Source: Betaproteobacteria bacterium (GTDB taxonomy: Bacteria > Pseudomonadota > Gammaproteobacteria > Burkholderiales > Burkholderiaceae_D). From it: a stretch of 45,185 bases of DNA. Location of the stretch: contig VGHX01000016.1 in assembly GCA_016868055.1 (NCBI GenBank), positions 1 to 45,185 of the forward strand, in the 5' to 3' direction. A program made the translations under genes and the position numbers. Below, piece after piece: positions 21,054-30,574 of this stretch (positions are counted from its first letter, which is position 1; each line of letters opens with the position of its first letter). The notes beneath the pieces are model-generated. The model was given only the letters and a program-made list of their open reading frames with translations, had not been told where the DNA came from and did no database searches.

Positions 21054-21791
21054 ATGAAAATCTTGATCAGCAATGATGATGGCTATCTGGCCCCTGGCAT
21101 CAACGCCCTCGCTGATCAACTCTCTTCGATTGCTGAGATCGTGGTCGTGGCACCCGACAGCAACCGCTCCGGCTCTTCCAACTCGCTCACGCTCGATCGC
21201 CCTCTACGGGTGATGAAGTCTGACAAGGGCTATTACTCCATCAACGGCACACCCAGCGATTGCGTGCATATCGCGCTCACTGGCTTGCTCGGTGAAAGAC
21301 CGGATCTCGTAGTGTCAGGTATTAATCAGGGGCAGAACATGGGCGATGACACGCTTTACTCCGGTACCGTTGCCGCGGCTACCGAAGGTTTTTTGTTCGG
21401 AATTCCGGCGATTGCTTTTTCTCAGGTTGATCATGGCTGGTCAGAGCTGGCCTCAGCTGCGCGCCTGGCGAAAGATATCGTGCAGCGAAATCTGAATGCG
21501 CTCAGCAAGCCTTTTCTGCTGAATGTGAATATTCCTAATCGCTCTTACGATAGGCTCAACAAAGTAGTGGCGACGCGGCTGGGCAAGCGGCATCAATCAG
21601 AGCCGGTGATTCGCTCGACTGATCCGCATGGCAATGAGATTTTCTGGATTGGACCTGCGGGCAAGGCAAAAGACGCTGGCGAGGGCACCGATTTTCATGC
21701 GACCGAGCAGGGCTGGGTTTCCGTCACACCGTTACAAATCGATCTCACGCATGGCCCTCAGTTGCAACGCTTGCAGACGGTGATCGGATGA
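21054..21791 (+). CDS. surE: 5'/3'-nucleotidase SurE
   Basis: Metal-dependent phosphatase acting on nucleoside monophosphates and short polyphosphate, linked to stationary-phase survival. The 245 residues begin [11 protein letters not shown], with the Asp8-Asp9 metal ligands. [15 protein letters not shown] supplies the catalytic serine near residue 40, and [22 protein letters not shown] (given in two parts: SGINQGQN, then [13 protein letters not shown]) the Asn ligand near residue 92. A TAAAAT sequence sits just upstream (21041-21046). The stop overlaps the pcm start as ATGA. The surE-pcm-nlpD-rpoS order is the classical one. Confidence 0.96.
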   Translation: MKILISNDDGYLAPGINALADQLSSIAEIVVVAPDSNRSGSSNSLTLDRPLRVMKSDKGYYSINGTPSDCVHIALTGLLGERPDLVVSGINQGQNMGDDTLYSGTVAAATEGFLFGIPAIAFSQVDHGWSELASAARLAKDIVQRNLNALSKPFLLNVNIPNRSYDRLNKVVATRLGKRHQSEPVIRSTDPHGNEIFWIGPAGKAKDAGEGTDFHATEQGWVSVTPLQIDLTHGPQLQRLQTVIG

Positions 21792-22657
21792 GCGAGAGCG
21801 AAAGCCAACCGAAAAAGCGTTTTCCACTGACGCTGGATTTTGTCACTGGCCTGTCTGGTCGTAGCAAGACCGGCGCGCACCGCACCCACAGCACACAAAC
21901 CGCGACTCGTAATGTCAATGAGCGCAGTGCGAACGCGCGGCCGCTACCACCACCAACCATCGTCAGCAAGCCGCCTAGTCCCGCGTGGGTTGTCGACAGA
22001 CCGGGCCATGCGCCGTTGGTATCCGAGGCGGTACGCAAAGCGATGGTGCGCCGCATAGCCCAGCAGGGCATCAAAGATGCTGCAGTGTTGGCCGCTATGG
22101 AAAACGTGCCGCGCCATTTTTTTCTCGAGCCAGCACTCGCCTCGCAGGCCTATGTCGATACCGCATTGCCGATCGGCTACCACCAGACGATATCCAAGCC
22201 GTCGATCGTCGCGCGCATGATCGAGTTATTACGCGAAGGTGTTGACGGAAAATTGGGTCGGGTGCTGGAAATCGGTACCGGCTGTGGCTACCAAGCCGCA
22301 GTGTTGGCGCAGGTGGCAGGCGAGGTCTACTCGATCGAGCGTATGCGGCCGCTGCACGAGCTGGCGCGCAGTAACTTGCGCGCGCTGTACATTCCCAATC
22401 TGCGGCTGCACTATGGCGATGGTATGTTGGGACTGCCGCAGTGCGCGCCATTCGATGGCATCATCTTGGCAGCGGCAGGATTAGATGTGCCGCAGGCGCT
22501 GCTGGATCAGATGGCGCTCGGCGGGCGATTGATCGCTCCAGTCGGCCAACGCTCGCAGCGGCTCAAGCTAGTGGTGCGCATCAAGCCCCATGAGTGGGTG
22601 GCTGATTTGCTCGAGCCTTGTCACTTTGTGCCGATGCGACCCGGTACATTCGGCTAG
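21788..22657 (+). CDS. pcm: Protein-L-isoaspartate O-methyltransferase
   Basis: Repairs isoaspartyl residues in damaged proteins using S-adenosylmethionine. The SAM-binding motif [15 protein letters not shown] is at about 159-173. The family motifs VPRHFFLEP (107-115), [17 protein letters not shown] (122-138) and [10 protein letters not shown] are present. At 289 residues it is about 80 longer than E. coli Pcm. The extra N-terminal part (1-80) is basic and Pro/Ser-rich without a recognisable fold, a feature seen in Burkholderiales homologues. Its start overlaps the surE stop by 4 bases. Confidence 0.94.
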   Translation: MSESESQPKKRFPLTLDFVTGLSGRSKTGAHRTHSTQTATRNVNERSANARPLPPPTIVSKPPSPAWVVDRPGHAPLVSEAVRKAMVRRIAQQGIKDAAVLAAMENVPRHFFLEPALASQAYVDTALPIGYHQTISKPSIVARMIELLREGVDGKLGRVLEIGTGCGYQAAVLAQVAGEVYSIERMRPLHELARSNLRALYIPNLRLHYGDGMLGLPQCAPFDGIILAAAGLDVPQALLDQMALGGRLIAPVGQRSQRLKLVVRIKPHEWVADLLEPCHFVPMRPGTFG

Positions 22658-22695
22658 GTTCATAACCGTTGAAATAGTCAGTTGGAATAGCCACG

Positions 22696-23643
22696 ATGAG
22701 GTACAACACGATTTATGTGATCCCGCTTTTTGCCCTGCTGCTACATGGGTGCGCGGAGATGCCAGCCAATGCGCCGATTGATGACCGAACCTCAACGCGC
22801 GCCAAGACCAAGAGCGCGCAGCCCGCAGCGGCCCCCGCAACTGCTGCTGCACCTGAGCCCGTAGATCCGCCCGGTTTTTACACCGTTAAAAAGGGCGACA
22901 CGCTTGGCAAAATCGCCAGGCAATTCAACCAGCCGTTACGCGATCTGGGCGACTGGAATCGATTAAGCAACCCGGACGATATTCGCGTTGGCCAGCAGCT
23001 GCGCGTGATACCGCCTGAAGATAATCGGGTAGCCAGCGTGCCGACAGATACCGGTATGGAGATGCGCTCGCTCGACACCGCAGGCAGCACTGCGGCGCCG
23101 AGCAACGCAAACACGGCCAGCGCAAGCCCAACGCGTAGCGCGAGTCCCGCCGGTGGTACCAAGAGTGGGCCTTTAGGTAAGAAAGTCGCCTACTCTGATC
23201 AGGCGTGGTCTGATTTACAACGGGGTGAGCCCGCCAAGACACTGAACGACGGGCGCAAGCCTGCTGATGTCGCGATGCCGACCGCCGGTCGCTTCATTTG
23301 GCCGACTGAGGGCAAGGTGATTCGAAATTTTGATGCATCCCGCAAAGGCATTGATATCGCCGGGCAGCCGGGTCAGCCAATCGTCGCGGTTGGCGAAGGC
23401 ACCGTCTTGTATGCCAATAATATGCGTGGCTTTGGCAACTTGGTGATTATTGATCATCGTGATGGCTTGGTCTCTGCCTACGGCCACAACAAAGCGATTT
23501 TGGTGAAGGAGGGTCAGACCGTTGCCAAAGGACAGCGTATTGCCGAGATGGGCGACTCGGATGCCGAGTCGGTACGGCTACATTTCGAGATTCGGCAACT
23601 TGGCAAAGCAGTTGATCCGATGGGGTTTCTTCAGAGTCGTTGA
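22696..23643 (+). CDS. nlpD: NlpD-type lipoprotein with LysM and degenerate M23 domain
   Basis: Outer-membrane lipoprotein that, in E. coli, activates the amidase AmiC during septal peptidoglycan splitting. The lipobox LLHGC places the lipidated cysteine at residue 19. A LysM domain ([15 protein letters not shown] to GQQLRVIP) covers about 60-106. A Pro/Ala/Ser/Thr linker follows, then a LytM/M23 domain (about 205-313). The M23 metal ligands are altered: Lys stands where the first His is expected (RKGIDIAG), and Arg replaces the first His of HxH (RLHFEI). This is the inactive, activator-type state. It lies directly before rpoS with no gap; in E. coli the main rpoS promoter is inside nlpD, and the same may hold here. 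Confidence 0.93.
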   Translation: MRYNTIYVIPLFALLLHGCAEMPANAPIDDRTSTRAKTKSAQPAAAPATAAAPEPVDPPGFYTVKKGDTLGKIARQFNQPLRDLGDWNRLSNPDDIRVGQQLRVIPPEDNRVASVPTDTGMEMRSLDTAGSTAAPSNANTASASPTRSASPAGGTKSGPLGKKVAYSDQAWSDLQRGEPAKTLNDGRKPADVAMPTAGRFIWPTEGKVIRNFDASRKGIDIAGQPGQPIVAVGEGTVLYANNMRGFGNLVIIDHRDGLVSAYGHNKAILVKEGQTVAKGQRIAEMGDSDAESVRLHFEIRQLGKAVDPMGFLQSR

Positions 23644-24660
23644 ATGACTGATTCGTCTGGGCATACGGGTTCGGCGCCGCTTGATCAGCTCGTTGACCCT
23701 GCGCGCGTTGATCAGCCCAGCTTGGCCGATCCGGAAAATGTGTCTGAGCACGCCGAGTTGGTCGAAGAGGATCAGGCGGCGCACATCCCTCTTGAAGAGT
23801 TTCGCGCGCTGCTAGATGCCGAGCTCTCGAGCGACACGACACAGGTTTACCTCAACCGCATCGGCACCCGCCCACTGCTAACACCATCGCAAGAGCTTCA
23901 CTACGCCACGCTGGCGACGCAAGGTGATTTCGATGCGCGGCAGGTCATGATCGAGCACAATCTCAGGCTCGTGGTGTCCATTGCCAAGCACTATGTCAAC
24001 CGAGGCCTGGCCCTGCTTGATCTGATCGAGGAGGGTAACCTCGGTTTGATCCACGCCATTGGCAAGTTCGAGCCCGAGCGCGGCTTTCGTTTTTCAACTT
24101 ACGCAACCTGGTGGATACGGCAAAGTATTGAGCGCGCGATCATGAATCAAGTGCGTATGATCCGACTGCCAGTGCACCGGGTACGCGAGTTGAATACAGT
24201 GCTGCGTGCCAAGTATCACCTTGAGTGCCGTATGCATGGCGAGCACGATGCGCGGCTGGAAGATATAGCGCACTTGGTCGAGCGCAGCACGGACGAGGTG
24301 CGAGAAATTCTCGGGATGGCGCAGCCTGTTTCTTCGCTGGATACCCCAATCGCTGGCGATACGCATGCCAGCATGTTGGATCTGGTGGCCGATGTAGCTG
24401 GGCAGTCACCCGATGCACAGGTTGAGCAACAAGAGATGATTCAAATGGTGCGCCGTTGGATCGATGCGATGCCGATCAAGCACCGGATGGTGATTTTAAG
24501 GCGCTACGGTTTGGATCACGGTGTGCCGGCGACACTGGACGAATGTGCCGATGAACTGGGCGTCTCTCCCGAGCGAGTACGACAGATACAGCAAGATGGA
24601 TTAACGCGCCTTAGGCAGCTTATCTCTGCGCGTGGGCTTGGAAAGGACGCGCTGCTATGA
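23644..24660 (+). CDS. rpoS: RNA polymerase sigma factor RpoS (sigma-38)
   Basis: Stationary-phase and general-stress sigma factor. The 338 residues (E. coli RpoS has 330) show region 1.2 ([17 protein letters not shown]) near residue 65. Region 2 ([50 protein letters not shown]) covers about 102-162, and region 3 follows. Region 4, with the helix-turn-helix [18 protein letters not shown], lies near 298-316. The ATG directly abuts the nlpD stop. The stop overlaps the rlmD start as ATGA. Confidence 0.96.
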   Translation: MTDSSGHTGSAPLDQLVDPARVDQPSLADPENVSEHAELVEEDQAAHIPLEEFRALLDAELSSDTTQVYLNRIGTRPLLTPSQELHYATLATQGDFDARQVMIEHNLRLVVSIAKHYVNRGLALLDLIEEGNLGLIHAIGKFEPERGFRFSTYATWWIRQSIERAIMNQVRMIRLPVHRVRELNTVLRAKYHLECRMHGEHDARLEDIAHLVERSTDEVREILGMAQPVSSLDTPIAGDTHASMLDLVADVAGQSPDAQVEQQEMIQMVRRWIDAMPIKHRMVILRRYGLDHGVPATLDECADELGVSPERVRQIQQDGLTRLRQLISARGLGKDALL

Positions 24661-26021
24661 CGCCCGTCATTGAGATTACCTCGCTCGACATGGAGGCGCG
24701 TGGCGTTGGCCATTTGCCGAATGAAGATGGCTCGCCCGGCAAAGTGATCTTTGTTGAAGGCGCGCTGCCCGGCGAGTTGGTGCGTTTTCAATCGTACCGC
24801 CGTAAACCAAAGTGGGAAGCGGCGGTATCGACGGAGTTATTGCGTTCGTCTGCGCTGCGCACGACACCGAGATGCAGTTACTTCGGTACTTGTGGCGGCT
24901 GCGCGATGCAACATCTTCATCCCTCGGCGCAGGTCGCCATCAAACAGCGCGTGTTGGAAGATAACTTGTTTCATATCGGCCGCGTCAGGCCATTGCACGT
25001 GATGCGACCGATCCAAGGGCCGGACTGGGGTTACCGCTACCGCGCGCGATTATCTGTAAGGTTCGTTGAAAAAAAAGGCGGCGTGTTAATTGGATTTCAT
25101 GAGAAGCGATCGAGTTTTATCGCTGACATGACTAGCTGCGAGATCCTGCCGCCGAAAATGTCTGCCATGCTGCAGCCAATGCGTGCCTTGATCGGCTCGT
25201 TGTCGATACGTGATCGGTTACCGCAGCTCGAGCTTGCAGTAGGCGAGCACAATCAACAGCAGGTGATTGTTCTGGTGCTGAGGATTATGGCGCCGCTATC
25301 TGCTCATGATGAAAGCCTGCTGAAAGCGTTTGCTGACGAGTGGGATATTGATTGGTGGTTACAAACCAAGGGCCCCGACACCGCGACAGCATGGTACCCG
25401 AACAGGCTTCCGCTTCAGTACCACCTGCCAGAGTTCGGCGTGGTGATGCCGTTCAAGCCGACTGATTTCACTCAGGTGAATCATCAGATCAACAGCGTGC
25501 TGGTGTCACGTGCGCTGCGCCTATTGCAGGTGCAGGCTCATGATCGGGTCGCTGATTTGTTTTGTGGTTTGGGTAACTTCACCCTGCCGCTAGCGACCCA
25601 GGCGCGTGAGGTGGTCGGCATTGAAGGCAGCGCGGCACTGACCGAGCGCGCGATGAGCAACGCCGTCCTGAACAACCTGCAGCACAACACTTTTTTTTCG
25701 AGCCGTAATTTATTTGAATTTACCCTGGACGATCTACGCGCCTTGCATCGCTTCGATCGTATGTTGATTGATCCGCCGCGTGAAGGTGCGATGGAGGTCT
25801 GCAAGGCGATTGCCGAGGCACGGCAGCACCATTCAGAATTACAACCTGCGCGGATTGTGTACGTGTCTTGCAACCCGGCCACGCTCGCGCGTGACGCTGG
25901 TATCTTGGTCAATGTAGGGGGATACCGGCTCAGCCAAGCTGGTGTGGTCAACATGTTCCCGCATACGGCCCATGTCGAATCAATTGCCGTGTTTGATGCG
26001 GAAACAAAAACGCCGACCTGA
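24657..26021 (+). CDS. rlmD: 23S rRNA (uracil(1939)-C(5))-methyltransferase RlmD
   Basis: SAM-dependent enzyme making m5U1939 in 23S rRNA. The 454 residues start with a TRAM RNA-binding domain (about 1-60). Iron-sulfur cysteines Cys73, Cys79 and Cys82 ([12 protein letters not shown]) follow, with a fourth in MTSCEIL near residue 162. The SAM motif [14 protein letters not shown] lies near residue 300. The catalytic cysteine is in [12 protein letters not shown] near residue 405, and DPPREGAM precedes it. A four-base overlap with rpoS implies coupled translation. Its TGA stop lies within the loop of the following terminator hairpin. Also named rumA. Confidence 0.94.
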   Translation: MTPVIEITSLDMEARGVGHLPNEDGSPGKVIFVEGALPGELVRFQSYRRKPKWEAAVSTELLRSSALRTTPRCSYFGTCGGCAMQHLHPSAQVAIKQRVLEDNLFHIGRVRPLHVMRPIQGPDWGYRYRARLSVRFVEKKGGVLIGFHEKRSSFIADMTSCEILPPKMSAMLQPMRALIGSLSIRDRLPQLELAVGEHNQQQVIVLVLRIMAPLSAHDESLLKAFADEWDIDWWLQTKGPDTATAWYPNRLPLQYHLPEFGVVMPFKPTDFTQVNHQINSVLVSRALRLLQVQAHDRVADLFCGLGNFTLPLATQAREVVGIEGSAALTERAMSNAVLNNLQHNTFFSSRNLFEFTLDDLRALHRFDRMLIDPPREGAMEVCKAIAEARQHHSELQPARIVYVSCNPATLARDAGILVNVGGYRLSQAGVVNMFPHTAHVESIAVFDAETKTPT

Positions 26022-26033
26022 GGCCGGCGTTTT
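26007..26033. terminator. Bidirectional terminator between rlmD and yccA
   Basis: A 9-bp perfect inverted repeat, AAAACGCCG (26007-26015) with CGGCGTTTT (26025-26033), lies between the convergent genes. Read on the minus strand it ends in TTTTTGTTT, so it serves yccA best. On the plus strand it has a four-T tail. The rlmD stop codon is in the loop. Confidence 0.8.
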
Positions 26034-26050
26034 GCCAGGGTCGGTGCAAC

Positions 26051-26743
26051 TTACTCGCGATCGCCGCCAAAAATGCCCAGCAGCGCAAGCAGGTTCACGA
26101 ACACGTTGTACAGGTCGAGATAAATGGCCAGCGTTGCGCTGACATAGTTGGTCTCGCCGCCGTTGATAATGCGCTGCACATCAAACAAGATGTAGGCAGA
26201 GAAGATCACCACGGCCACCAGCGAGATCACGATTTGCAAAGCCGGCATTTGCAGAAAGATGTTGGCGACGCCCGCCAACAGGATCACGATCACGCCCGCG
26301 AATAACCAGCTCGACATGCCTGAAAAATCACGCTTGCTGGTGGTAGCAATCGAGGCCATCGCCGCAAACACGACAGCGGTTCCGCCAAATGCCGTCATGA
26401 TCAGTTGCGGGCCGTTGGCGAAGTGAAGGATGTGCTCGATCATGCGCGAGAGCATCAGCCCCATGAAGAAGGTGAAGCCCAGCAGCAGGACCACGCCCAT
26501 GCCGGAGTTCTTGGTGCGCTCTATGCCGTAGAAGAAGCCGAATGCGATAGCGAGAAATGCGATGAAGCTCAGCATGGGACTACTTGCGAACAGCGCGAAG
26601 TGCATCTGCACCCCAAGCCAAGCTCCCAGCACCGTTGGTAGCATGGACAGCGCCAGCAGCCAGTAGGTGTTGCGCAATACGCGGTGGCGTACGACGAGTG
26701 TGTCGTCCAGCGTGCCGTATTGAGTGGGTAGCGGTTGGTTCAT
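26051..26743 (-). CDS. yccA: Bax inhibitor-1/YccA family membrane protein
   Basis: Integral inner-membrane protein of the BI-1 (TMBIM) superfamily, 230 residues with about seven transmembrane helices. A conserved C-terminal region contains FSAYILFDVQRIINGGE (about 180-197), whose acidic residues are typical of the family, and ends in a short hydrophobic helix. In E. coli, YccA is a substrate and modulator of the FtsH protease complex with HflK-HflC, both encoded about 12 kb away in this window. It has a GGAGGT Shine-Dalgarno close upstream. It is the only protein-coding gene on the minus strand between 4.7 kb and the right end, convergent to rlmD and divergent from ndk. Confidence 0.92.
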   Translation of the reverse strand: MNQPLPTQYGTLDDTLVVRHRVLRNTYWLLALSMLPTVLGAWLGVQMHFALFASSPMLSFIAFLAIAFGFFYGIERTKNSGMGVVLLLGFTFFMGLMLSRMIEHILHFANGPQLIMTAFGGTAVVFAAMASIATTSKRDFSGMSSWLFAGVIVILLAGVANIFLQMPALQIVISLVAVVIFSAYILFDVQRIINGGETNYVSATLAIYLDLYNVFVNLLALLGIFGGDRE

Positions 26744-26764
26744 TTGACCTCCATGTTCAGTTTG

Positions 26765-26795
26765 ATAACAGTCGGCGAGTGGCGCTGACTGTCAA
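26765..26795 (-). promoter_or_regulatory. Possible yccA promoter with inverted repeat
   Basis: On the minus strand TTGACA (26795-26790) and TGTTAT (26770-26765) are separated by 19 bases, slightly long. The same stretch contains an inverted repeat, ACAGTC (26768-26773) and GACTGT (26787-26792), overlapping both boxes, so it could bind a dimeric regulator. Confidence 0.35.
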
Positions 26796-26876
26796 CGTCA
26801 TAATTTACCTCACTTCGCAGCAGACTGCATGCGGCAGCAACGACCGTCAATCGTGAAACTGTGTAGTTGAGGCGTT

Positions 26877-26903
26877 ATGAAAGAGTCGCTTTCATGTTAA
26901 AAT
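26877..26903 (+). promoter_or_regulatory. Inverted repeat and -10-like box before ndk
   Basis: ATGAAAG (26877-26883) and CTTTCAT (26889-26895) form a 7-bp inverted repeat with a 5-base spacer. It sits immediately upstream of a -10-like TAAAAT (26898-26903), 60-odd bases before the ndk start. No clear -35 box is visible, so this may be an activator or repressor site at the ndk promoter. Confidence 0.3.
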
Positions 26904-26965
26904 CGAAAGTTATCAAATAAATCCCTCTAATTTCTTAACCCTTTCATTTTATTGGAGTTTTTTAG

Positions 26966-27391
26966 ATGAGCACCGAGCGCACCCTGTCCATCATCAAGCC
27001 GGATGCAGTAGCCAAAAATGTCATCGGACAGATCTACACCCGCTTCGAAAACGCCGGCCTCAAAGTGGTCGCCGCGCGTATGATCCACCTGTCACGCGCC
27101 GAAGCAGAGGGTTTCTATGCTGTGCATCGCGAGCGTCCGTTCTTCAAGGACCTGGTTGATTTCATGATCTCCGGCCCGGTGATGGTTCAGGTGCTCGAAG
27201 GCGACAACGCGATCACAAAAAATCGTGATTTGATGGGCGCGACCGATCCCAAGAAGGCCGACAAGGGGACCATCCGTGCTGACTTTGCTGATTCGATCGA
27301 CGCCAATGCGGTACACGGCTCAGATGGCCCGGATACAGCAAAAAACGAAATCGCTTATTTTTTTCCGAGCTTGAACGTATACGCTCGCTGA
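26966..27391 (+). CDS. ndk: Nucleoside diphosphate kinase
   Basis: Transfers the gamma-phosphate of ATP to nucleoside diphosphates through a phosphohistidine. The 141 residues have the normal length, with [15 protein letters not shown] at the start and the active-site His117 in NAVHGSDG. The ATG is preceded by TTGGAGT at 9-base spacing. It begins the long plus-strand housekeeping array; rlmN follows after about 100 bases. Confidence 0.97.
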   Translation: MSTERTLSIIKPDAVAKNVIGQIYTRFENAGLKVVAARMIHLSRAEAEGFYAVHRERPFFKDLVDFMISGPVMVQVLEGDNAITKNRDLMGATDPKKADKGTIRADFADSIDANAVHGSDGPDTAKNEIAYFFPSLNVYAR

Positions 27392-27490
27392 TCTCAGTCA
27401 CTCGGGTCGCGCCAGTCCTCGGCCTGAAACAAAGCGCGCGTATCGGCGGTCGATATCCCACCCGGCCGCAGGGAGTTTTGGGAGGCATTC

Positions 27491-28648
27491 ATGGCGGCAC
27501 TGACCAACCTGCTGGATTTGGATCCCGCCGCACTCATTCAATGGTGCGGTGATCTGGGCGAGCAGCCGTTTCGTGCCAAACAATTGCAGCGTTGGATTCA
27601 TCAGTTCGGCGAGGCCGATTTTGATGCGATGACCGACCTTGCCAAATCCTTGCGTGAGAAACTCAAGCGCCATGCAGTGGTGGCAGCGCCGACGATCATT
27701 AGCGACAGCACGGCAACCGATGGCACGCGCAAGTGGCTGATCGATGTCGGCGATGGTAATGCGGTCGAGACCGTATTCATCCCGGAAGATAACCGCGGCA
27801 CATTATGTGTTTCTACCCAGGCCGGATGTGCGGTCAATTGCCGGTTCTGCTCCACTGGCAAGCAAGGTTTTTCGCGCAATCTGACGGTCGCTGAGATCAT
27901 TGGTCAGCTGTGGATGGCTGAGCGAACTCTGCGGGGCGAGCAGGGTATAGCGGCTGGCCCGAAGGGCGAGCGTCAGATCACCAACGTGGTGATGATGGGC
28001 ATGGGCGAGCCACTGCTCAACTACGAGCCGACGGTAGCGGCGCTGAAGCTAATGCTTGACGATAACGCCTACGGCCTGTCACGTCGTCGTGTCACGGTAT
28101 CGACCAGCGGTGTCGTGCCCGTGATGGATAAACTCTCGGCTGATTGCGCGGTGGCGCTGGCCGTGTCATTGCATGCCTCCAACGACGCGCTGCGCGACGA
28201 CTTGGTGCCGCTCAATCGCAAGTATCCGCTCTCTGACTTACTCTCGGCTTGCAAGCGCTATCTGGAATTCGTGCCGCGTGACTTCATCACCTTCGAGTAC
28301 TGCATGCTTGATGGCGTCAACGATACCGATGCGCACGCGCGCGAGTTGCTTGCATTGGTGAGTGATATCTCCTGTAAATTCAATTTGATTCCATTCAATC
28401 CATTTCCGTCGTCTGGCCTGCGCCGCTCAGGCAATGCGCGTATCAAAGCGTTTGCGCACATCTTGATGGAAGGTGGCGTCGTAACCACTATCCGCAAGAC
28501 ACGTGGCGATGATATTGATGCCGCTTGTGGTCAACTCGCAGGCGATGTACAAGACCGTACTCGGGTGCTGGAGAGAACCCAGCGTATGCATTCGTATCAG
28601 CAAAAGTACGGTCCCGATTTTGGACGTATTGTTGAGATTCCCGGTTGA
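27491..28648 (+). CDS. rlmN: Dual-specificity RNA methyltransferase RlmN
   Basis: Radical-SAM enzyme that makes 2-methyladenosine at A2503 of 23S rRNA and A37 of some tRNAs. The 385 residues show the CxxxCxxC cluster motif as Cys113, Cys117 and Cys120 ([15 protein letters not shown]), the GMGEPLLNY motif near residue 174, SLHASND near 235, and the C-terminal catalytic cysteine in [12 protein letters not shown] near residue 345. A GGGAGG stretch lies upstream of the ATG. It precedes pilF by 7 bases, an arrangement conserved with the downstream rodZ-ispG-hisS group. Confidence 0.96.
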   Translation: MAALTNLLDLDPAALIQWCGDLGEQPFRAKQLQRWIHQFGEADFDAMTDLAKSLREKLKRHAVVAAPTIISDSTATDGTRKWLIDVGDGNAVETVFIPEDNRGTLCVSTQAGCAVNCRFCSTGKQGFSRNLTVAEIIGQLWMAERTLRGEQGIAAGPKGERQITNVVMMGMGEPLLNYEPTVAALKLMLDDNAYGLSRRRVTVSTSGVVPVMDKLSADCAVALAVSLHASNDALRDDLVPLNRKYPLSDLLSACKRYLEFVPRDFITFEYCMLDGVNDTDAHARELLALVSDISCKFNLIPFNPFPSSGLRRSGNARIKAFAHILMEGGVVTTIRKTRGDDIDAACGQLAGDVQDRTRVLERTQRMHSYQQKYGPDFGRIVEIPG

Positions 28649-28655
28649 AGCGTCG

Positions 28656-29414
28656 ATGAAACCCTCGATTATTTTTGCTGCACTATTGTCGCTCGTGGCT
28701 TGTACCCACGTGCCACACGACACCGCTGGCGCTGCGGATGCCGAGCGCCGCGCGAGTGCTCGTCTGGAACTCGCAAAAGCGTACTTTGCCGAGGGTAATC
28801 ACGCGATCGCGCTTGAAGAGGCAAACCGCGCGCTGGATATCGATCCGAATCGGGTTGATGCGATTGGCCTGCGCGCGCTGACGCTGATGCGATTAGGTGA
28901 GCCCGACGCGGCCAAGCAAAGTATGGCGCAAGCACTGCGCTTGGCACCGGATGATCCCGCGCTCCACAACAACATGGGCTGGCTGCTTTGTGAAACCGGT
29001 CAGCCTGCTGAGGCCTTGCATTTTTTCGATCGCGCGCTTGCACATAGGCGCTACGTGGCTCCTGCAAATGCGGCGATGAATGCGGGTATCTGTAGTGTGA
29101 GGCTCAAGCAGTACGAGCGCGCCGAGCGATATTTCCACCGTGCGCTGCAGGCCGATTCGAGATTGCTTGCCGCGCGTGCGCAGCTGGCGCGGCTAGCCGT
29201 GCAGCGTGGTGATGATCGGCAGGTACGCGCGCATTTCAACGTTCTTTTGGCGAGCGCTCAAGCTAGCAGCGAGGACTACGCAATGGCAGTCGATACCGAG
29301 CGTCGGCTCGGTGACCGTGACGCTGAACGCAGTATCGCCGCACAGTGGAAACGTGTGTTCCCGGAGTCTCCGCAATTGCAAGCTTATTTGAGTAGCGATA
29401 TCAATGAGCGATAA
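28656..29414 (+). CDS. pilF: Type IV pilus biogenesis lipoprotein PilF/PilW (TPR)
   Basis: Outer-membrane lipoprotein with tetratricopeptide repeats that, in Pseudomonas and Neisseria, stabilises the secretin PilQ. The 252-residue product has lipobox LVAC with Cys16, then about five TPR units (for instance LELAKAYFAEGNHAIALEEA and HNNMGWLLCETGQPAEAL, each shown in short form). The frame can be extended upstream into rlmN, but ATG 28656 gives the signal peptide. The gene overlaps rodZ by 11 bases. No other pilus gene is in the window, so the pilus role rests on homology and the rlmN-pilF-rodZ context. Confidence 0.87.
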   Translation: MKPSIIFAALLSLVACTHVPHDTAGAADAERRASARLELAKAYFAEGNHAIALEEANRALDIDPNRVDAIGLRALTLMRLGEPDAAKQSMAQALRLAPDDPALHNNMGWLLCETGQPAEALHFFDRALAHRRYVAPANAAMNAGICSVRLKQYERAERYFHRALQADSRLLAARAQLARLAVQRGDDRQVRAHFNVLLASAQASSEDYAMAVDTERRLGDRDAERSIAAQWKRVFPESPQLQAYLSSDINER

Positions 29415-30564
29415 CGATAAATTCGAGACCTCTGCGTCTGGCGATGATCCGAAGCCACTGCCTGTGCATGAGCAGGTTGAGGGCAGCGAGCAAGCTGAGG
29501 GTAGCCAGCAAGTTGAAGGCAGCAAGCAAGTTGAGGGCACGGAGCTGATAGGAGCTGCTGAGCTAGCTGAGGCCCATCTGTTTGGGCAGACACCAGCGGT
29601 CTCTCATCACACCGCGTCTTCCGCAAACGGCGACGATAGTGCGACGTTGGACACTTCGCTTCACAGTGCTAGTGCTGCTGCAGGTGGCTCGGTAGATGTC
29701 TCATCGGAAGCGGCAGAGACCGAAATCGTCGCAGCGCATGCGCACGCGCCTGAGCAGGGCTATCAAGCCTTTGTGCCTGAGCAGACGCCTCAGCAATTGC
29801 CGGGCGCTACGCTCGCGAAACGGCGCAAAGAGTATCGTTTGTCTGTCGAAGATGTCTCCGCTCGCCTGAAGATATCAACTCGCCAAATCATAGCGCTGGA
29901 GTCTGATGATTTCGCCCAACTCGCGAGTATGGCGACGGTGCGCGGTTTCATTCGCTCGTATGCCAAATTGCTCGAGCTAGATCCGGCGCCACTGATCGCT
30001 ATGCTGTCGAGCGAGCCTAATCCCGCGTTCGACAGCATGGTAGTACGGAGACCGTTGCCCGCGCCCGGCTTGCGCGGTCGGCAGGCACCACCGCCGCGCC
30101 GGCGCAACCCAAGCAAATGGCCCTCGGTAATCATGGTGGTGGCTGTGGTGAGCGCACTGGTATTCGCTGCCTACCAGTACGGCTGGTTCTCTGTGCCCAG
30201 TGTGGACGTGGACAAGGTGATCAATGCCTTGCCGCCGCTTACTGGTGGCAGAGACACGCCCACGTCAGATGCTGAGAGCGATAAGTCGGGCGCCGGCGCT
30301 GACCTGGGCGCTGCCGCTGCGGCCGGCAGTGCGCTCGAGATCAAGGCGCGCGAAGATAGCTGGGTGGAGGTAACCACCGTCGAGGGTGATCGCAGGCTGA
30401 TATCGCGCCTGATGAAGGCGGGCACGACTGAGCTGGTCGAAGTTCATGAACCAGTCGTGCTGGTGGTGGGCAACGCCGCCGGCGTTGATGCGGCGCTGCG
30501 CGGTCAGTCGCTTAATCTGCGCGCGGTTGCCCGTGATAATGTCGCCAAGCTGAGTCTCAAGTAA
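29404..30564 (+). CDS. rodZ: Cell-shape protein RodZ-like, with extended N-terminus
   Basis: Single-pass inner-membrane protein that links MreB to the cell-wall machinery. The order is: an acidic N-terminal extension (1-130), a RodZ-type helix-turn-helix (about 131-200, including [20 protein letters not shown]), a basic linker ([10 protein letters not shown]), a transmembrane helix (about 240-258), a periplasmic linker rich in Asp/Gly/Ala, and a C-terminal beta domain of DUF4115 type (about 310-386, with EDSWVEV and [10 protein letters not shown]). The family usually begins its HTH near residue 15-30. The extension here carries four hexapeptide repeats (residues 23-46) and is otherwise low in complexity. 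It overlaps pilF by 11 bases and is followed by ispG 10 bases later. Confidence 0.88.
   Translation: MSDNDKFETSASGDDPKPLPVHEQVEGSEQAEGSQQVEGSKQVEGTELIGAAELAEAHLFGQTPAVSHHTASSANGDDSATLDTSLHSASAAAGGSVDVSSEAAETEIVAAHAHAPEQGYQAFVPEQTPQQLPGATLAKRRKEYRLSVEDVSARLKISTRQIIALESDDFAQLASMATVRGFIRSYAKLLELDPAPLIAMLSSEPNPAFDSMVVRRPLPAPGLRGRQAPPPRRRNPSKWPSVIMVVAVVSALVFAAYQYGWFSVPSVDVDKVINALPPLTGGRDTPTSDAESDKSGAGADLGAAAAAGSALEIKAREDSWVEVTTVEGDRRLISRLMKAGTTELVEVHEPVVLVVGNAAGVDAALRGQSLNLRAVARDNVAKLSLK
29470..29541 (+). repeat. Four 18-bp tandem repeats inside rodZ
   Basis: Four in-frame units of 18 bases start at 29470, 29488, 29506 and 29524. They encode [18 protein letters not shown] and KQVEGT. The units differ from each other at several positions, so the array is degenerate rather than freshly expanded. 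Confidence 0.85.
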
Positions 30565-30574
30565 GGAGTCATTC

